This document shows, piece by piece, positions 5,639 to 8,543 of a stretch of DNA of 8,543 nucleotides. Source of the stretch: Fimbriimonadales bacterium (GTDB lineage Bacteria; Armatimonadota; Fimbriimonadia; Fimbriimonadales; ATM1); NCBI GenBank assembly GCA_025922995.1, contig JAICGT010000036.1, positions 1-8,543 of the forward strand. The letters are read 5' to 3'. The notes beneath the pieces were generated by a model that was not told the origin of the DNA, did no database searches, and worked only from the letters and a program-made list of their open reading frames with translations. How positions within the stretch are numbered: position 1 is the first letter of the stretch; each line of letters opens with the position of its first letter. Position numbers and translations under genes: made by a program.

Positions 5639-7128
5639 CAATTCTCGCGATGATCGGAGCAACCATGGGTGCCGGCGCCCAAGCGACGTCGCCGTTATTG
5701 TTCGTGACCAACAACGTGAGCGGCACGGTAAGCACCTTTACGCGCGGCGCCGACGGCTCGCTGACTTTCGTCGGAATCTACCCTGCAGGAACGAATCCCC
5801 AGGACTGCGGGCTGACCCTCGATGGCAGGAACTTGGTGGTCGTGAACGCAACAGCGCAAACGACCGAAGAAATCTACACGTTCTTGGTCAATGCGGACGG
5901 TAGCCTAACGCGATCCGAGCCGCCCAGCACAATCGATGACGGTCCGCTGTCGATCGCAGTTTCGGGCACGAACTATGCGTTAATTCCGTCCGCTACCGGC
6001 GATTCGCTGACCAGTTTCAAGGTCATTGGCGACAACACGCAGTTTATACAGGCGGTTGCCGCAGGTGGGTTTCCAACGAAGATTTTGGTTTCGCCTAATT
6101 CCAAGCTTGCGTTCCTCACCGACGCGGGTGCGCGGGAAATTAGAACGTTTACTTTGAGCGAGACCGGAATGCTGCAAAACACCGATTTGGACGTTCTCAT
6201 AGGCGGTAGCCTCCAAGGGCTGGCGATCAGCCCCAACGGCATAACGCTCTATTCCTCGACGGCGCTCACAAATCACGTCTATTGGCTGACCGTAGACTAT
6301 CAGACGAACACGATTAATCAAGACTCCAGCGCAACTTCGGGAGGAAATAGCTGCGTGGAGTTGGCTGTGCATCCCCAAGGGACCTATCTTTATGAGTGCA
6401 ACGTCGCAGGCGATACTCTGACGGTCATGCCGATCCAACCGAACGGCGCCCTTTCCAACTCTATTTATTCATATGAAATCGGCAACGACGTTCGAGATGT
6501 GGTAACGGACGGCAGGTACGTTTATGTCACCGATGAGACATCCATCTTCTCGAGCCCTGTCGGCGTCATCGTCTTTCGCATCGAATCCGACGGCTCGTTG
6601 ACGCGATTGGATACGCACCTGACATCCGGCACGCGTCCTCAACATATGCAATTGTGGGACCCTCTTTACACCGCACTGGCGAACTCTTTCGAAATTAATC
6701 GGGGGAGCGTTCCCGGCGGCACTCGACAAGACATGGTCGCGTCGGACGATTTGCGCATGCGGTTCCGGCCCGGCGTTACGCTCAGCAGTTCCCAGGCGCC
6801 GATTGAATTAACCGCAACGGCTCGCTCGCCTTTCGCGGAACCCACGCAGTTGCGCTTCCATTTAGAATCTCAAACTTCCTCCGGCGGAGGGATACGCCAG
6901 GAAATCTTGCTGTACGACTGGAAACTAGAACAATATGTGGAAGTCGATGCGAGGACGGTCGGCAACACGGATATTGCTGTCGATATCAACCGCACCGATG
7001 CAAACCGATTTATTAGCGACGACGACCAGAGCGTTCGAGCCCGCATTCGCTATCGACAGACGGGCCCTGTGCTGGCGTTCCCGTGGGAAGCGCGAGTCGA
7101 CCGCCTCTGCTGGACGTTTGTCCCTTAG
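5626..7128 (+). CDS. Secreted lactonase/YVTN-type β-propeller protein with extra C-terminal domain
   Basis: This is a 500-residue exported protein. Residues 1-20 form a signal peptide (cleavage near AQA). Residues about 23-345 repeat the pattern 'LFVTNN...VSTF....DGSL' seen in 6-phosphogluconolactonase/lactonase-family (PF10282-type) seven-bladed propellers. Examples are VSTFTRGADGSLTFVG (34-49), IYTFLVNADGSLTR (83-96) and VIVFRIESDGSLTRL (314-328). Enzyme activity is not established, since many secreted members are of unknown function. Residues about 352-500 form a separate β-rich module with markers SDDLRMRFRPG (373-383), LLYDWKLEQYVEVDAR (428-443), ARIRYRQTGPV (472-482) and a C-terminal PWEARVDRLCWTF. 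I recall similar tails on unrelated secreted proteins in Armatimonadota but know no name for it. The gene starts 36 bp after the previous propeller stop, without a clear ribosome binding site and inside a hairpin. Its TAG stop interlocks with the opposing gene's stop. Confidence 0.85.
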   Translation: MRSLAILAMIGATMGAGAQATSPLLFVTNNVSGTVSTFTRGADGSLTFVGIYPAGTNPQDCGLTLDGRNLVVVNATAQTTEEIYTFLVNADGSLTRSEPPSTIDDGPLSIAVSGTNYALIPSATGDSLTSFKVIGDNTQFIQAVAAGGFPTKILVSPNSKLAFLTDAGAREIRTFTLSETGMLQNTDLDVLIGGSLQGLAISPNGITLYSSTALTNHVYWLTVDYQTNTINQDSSATSGGNSCVELAVHPQGTYLYECNVAGDTLTVMPIQPNGALSNSIYSYEIGNDVRDVVTDGRYVYVTDETSIFSSPVGVIVFRIESDGSLTRLDTHLTSGTRPQHMQLWDPLYTALANSFEINRGSVPGGTRQDMVASDDLRMRFRPGVTLSSSQAPIELTATARSPFAEPTQLRFHLESQTSSGGGIRQEILLYDWKLEQYVEVDARTVGNTDIAVDINRTDANRFISDDDQSVRARIRYRQTGPVLAFPWEARVDRLCWTFVP

Positions 7129-8189
7129 GCCTCGACCGGTTCCTCTTTTCCGGTTTCGGCGCTCTTGTAAAGCGCATCAAAAATGGAGTTCAGCGCCATT
7201 CCGTGCTCGGACGGCACCGGCGAGGGAGCGCCGCTGCGAATCGCCCTGACAAAAGCTACGACCTCATCGGTGTGCATCGACTTCACCGTCGGGATGTTCT
7301 GCGGCACCATATCGAATAACTGCTGATCCACTTCGTTGTAAATGGTCACGGGCTTTCCGCTGAACAGGTCGAGCAGCGCGCCGGCTTCTGTCCCGAAAAG
7401 GTGGCAGCCGAAAAACTCGCGTTCGATATTGCTCATAAAGCTCGATTCAAGCGTAATCGTCGCGCCGTTATCAAATCGAATAAACCCCACGGCGAAATCT
7501 TCCACAGTGAATTTCTCGCGGTCGTATTCGCCCCACGGATTGAAATACTTGGGGTTCTTTCCCATCTTTTGGTAGGTCATGCCGCTCGCGCTGACCGGTT
7601 TCGGGTTACCCATAAGGTGCAGAGTCAAATCCAAAATATGCACGCCGATGTCGATCAGCGGACCGCCGCCCTGCTTCGATTTATCGATGAACACACCCCA
7701 CCCAGGTACGCCGCGACGCCTCAACGCCATCGACCGAGCGTAGTAAATCTCGCCCATGTGGCCCTTGTCGATGAAGTCTTTCATAAACCGAACGGCTCCA
7801 CCGAATCGCCACTGCAGGGCGATCTGCAGAATTTTGCCGCTCGCTTTTTCCGCGTTGATCATTTCGCGGCACTCGGCGCCGTTCATCGCCATCGGCTTCT
7901 CGCAAAGCACGTGTTTCCCGGCGAGCAGCGCATCGATCGTGGGCTGTTTGTGAAAAGCGTTTGGCGTCGCGATGCTAACCGCGTCGATCTCCGGCATGGC
8001 TAACAGATCGTGATAGTCGGTAAACACGTTGGGTACACCGAACGCGTCAGCGGCCGTCTGTGCGACCGTGGGATCGACATCGCACACGGCTAAGATTTCG
8101 CATTCGTCCGGCACCGACGCATAGCCGGGCATGTGGCAGCTCTGAGCGATGCCGCCGCTTCCAATGATTCCGATGCCGAGTTTCTTCAT
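7125..8189 (-). CDS. Gfo/Idh/MocA family NAD(P)-dependent oxidoreductase
   Basis: This is a 354-residue cytoplasmic dehydrogenase of the sugar/inositol type. The N-terminal Rossmann fold has GIIGSGGIAQ (7-16), and an acidic residue after the second strand (AVCDVD, Asp37) suggests NAD preference. The family motif CEKP (96-99) carries the conserved Lys98. The C-terminal α/β domain has GGGPLIDIGVHILDL (174-188), giving the usual catalytic pair Asp180 and His184. All key residues are present, so the enzyme looks active. The substrate, probably a sugar, inositol or similar polyol, cannot be read from sequence. Start ATG at 8189 was chosen because MKKLGIGIIG fits the family N-terminus exactly. An upstream in-frame start at 8288 would add 33 basic residues and overlap the preceding gene. 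It lies 40 bp downstream of the TerC gene on the same strand, so the two may share a transcript. Confidence 0.93.
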   Translation of the reverse strand: MKKLGIGIIGSGGIAQSCHMPGYASVPDECEILAVCDVDPTVAQTAADAFGVPNVFTDYHDLLAMPEIDAVSIATPNAFHKQPTIDALLAGKHVLCEKPMAMNGAECREMINAEKASGKILQIALQWRFGGAVRFMKDFIDKGHMGEIYYARSMALRRRGVPGWGVFIDKSKQGGGPLIDIGVHILDLTLHLMGNPKPVSASGMTYQKMGKNPKYFNPWGEYDREKFTVEDFAVGFIRFDNGATITLESSFMSNIEREFFGCHLFGTEAGALLDLFSGKPVTIYNEVDQQLFDMVPQNIPTVKSMHTDEVVAFVRAIRSGAPSPVPSEHGMALNSIFDALYKSAETGKEEPVEA

Positions 8190-8229
8190 TTCTACGAGTT
8201 TCAATGACGCCCTTGCAGGACGAAACGGT

Positions 8230-8543
8230 TCAAGGCGCAGTCGTGGAGGTCGTTTCTTCCTCTTCCACTTGTCCTCGCAGGACTTCAATCTTTTCCGCAG
8301 GCTTGCTTTCCCGTGCGCTCCGCTTAGAATAGTAGATGCCTATTACTAGTATCAATGCCATCCCGGACCAAAACGCCCAAGGGTTCATTTCGCCGATTTC
8401 TTGCGACATGTGCACTTTCGAGTACGAGTGAAGGGACATGAAGGACAACTTCACAGCAACCCAACCGACCAGGGCGTACGCCATGTGCTCCAGCCCCGGC
8501 ATCTTGTCCATGACCTTTACGAGAATGAATGCGGCAAACCGCA
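8230..8543 (-). CDS. TerC-family integral membrane protein, C-terminal part (5' end outside window)
   Basis: The last 104 residues are present; the frame stays open to the window's right edge, so the gene starts beyond it. The fragment opens with RFAAFILVKVMDKMPGLEHM, followed by the membrane segment YALVGWVAVKLSFMSL. This matches the end of TerC/YkoY-type proteins (typically '...RFAA..F.KLLE+FPGLE.AAY.LVGW.G.KL'). A second hydrophobic stretch (NPWAFWSGMALILVIGIYYS) is followed by a charged tail ending in a Glu run and TTSTTAP, likely cytoplasmic. TerC-family members in E. coli (Alx) and Bacillus (YceF, YkoY) are linked to manganese export or metalation of secreted enzymes. Whether this one is cannot be told, because the metal-binding acidic residues would be outside the window. 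The stop TGA is 40 bp before the oxidoreductase start. Confidence 0.78.
   Translation of the reverse strand, partial: RFAAFILVKVMDKMPGLEHMAYALVGWVAVKLSFMSLHSYSKVHMSQEIGEMNPWAFWSGMALILVIGIYYSKRSARESKPAEKIEVLRGQVEEEETTSTTAP

Noticed and set aside
7135..7154. ACCGG/CCGGT inverted repeat near the convergent gene ends as a possible bidirectional terminator
   Set aside because: A 5-bp stem with a 10-nt loop and no run of T on either side is too weak.
7401..8003. A 200-codon open frame on the plus strand opposite the oxidoreductase
   Set aside because: It is antisense to a gene with intact Gfo/Idh/MocA motifs. It has no signal, domain or ribosome binding site and is rich in Arg, His and Ala as expected for a shadow.
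8190..8288. A 33-residue N-terminal extension of the oxidoreductase starting at 8288
   Set aside because: The extension is highly basic, overlaps the end of the TerC gene, and precedes a family-perfect N-terminus MKKLGIGIIG at 8189.

Overview
The window reads as chromosome from a free-living, diderm (outer-membrane) bacterium of moderately high GC. A β-barrel porin with a signal peptide and a C-terminal β-strand implies an outer membrane. The mix of secreted proteins (a BNR/VPS10-like propeller, plus a lactonase-type propeller with a recurrent-looking C-terminal β-sandwich) resembles what I recall from Armatimonadota, Fimbriimonadia in particular. That assignment is an inference from protein style. 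It is not proven by any marker in the window.

Layout, left to right. (1) 1-657: the 3' third of prolyl-tRNA synthetase (proS). (2) 657-1457: an ABC-2 type membrane permease whose start codon overlaps the proS stop by one base. No ATPase partner is visible. (3) 1458-1561: a short regulatory gap with four hexamers of the TNACA type at exact 11-bp steps, followed 10 nt later by a -10-like box. This is the architecture of a Pho box promoter. (4) 1562-2911: a phosphate-selective-porin (OprO/OprP) family protein with a coiled-coil N-terminal region, closed by a strong intrinsic terminator at 2949-2981. (5) 3034-5589: an 851-residue secreted BNR/Asp-box β-propeller protein. (6) 5626-7128: a 500-residue secreted lactonase/YVTN-type propeller with an extra C-terminal domain. 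(7) On the minus strand, 8189-7125: a Gfo/Idh/MocA oxidoreductase, whose stop codon interlocks with that of the preceding gene. (8) 8543-8230: the C-terminal part of a TerC-family membrane protein. No gene-free stretch exceeds about 125 bases. No tRNA, rRNA, CRISPR array or insertion sequence was seen.

How they fit together. The most coherent unit is the Pho-box-like promoter driving a phosphate-type porin, which suggests phosphate-starvation induction of an outer-membrane channel. The two propeller genes are tandem, 36 bp apart, and both are exported. They may be co-expressed, but no substrate can be named. The oxidoreductase and TerC genes lie in tandem, 40 bp apart, with no obvious functional link. 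The window looks mostly like ordinary housekeeping and secretome territory. The items most worth a second look are the four-repeat Pho box, the unnamed C-terminal β-sandwich domain, and the hairpin over the start codon of the second propeller gene.
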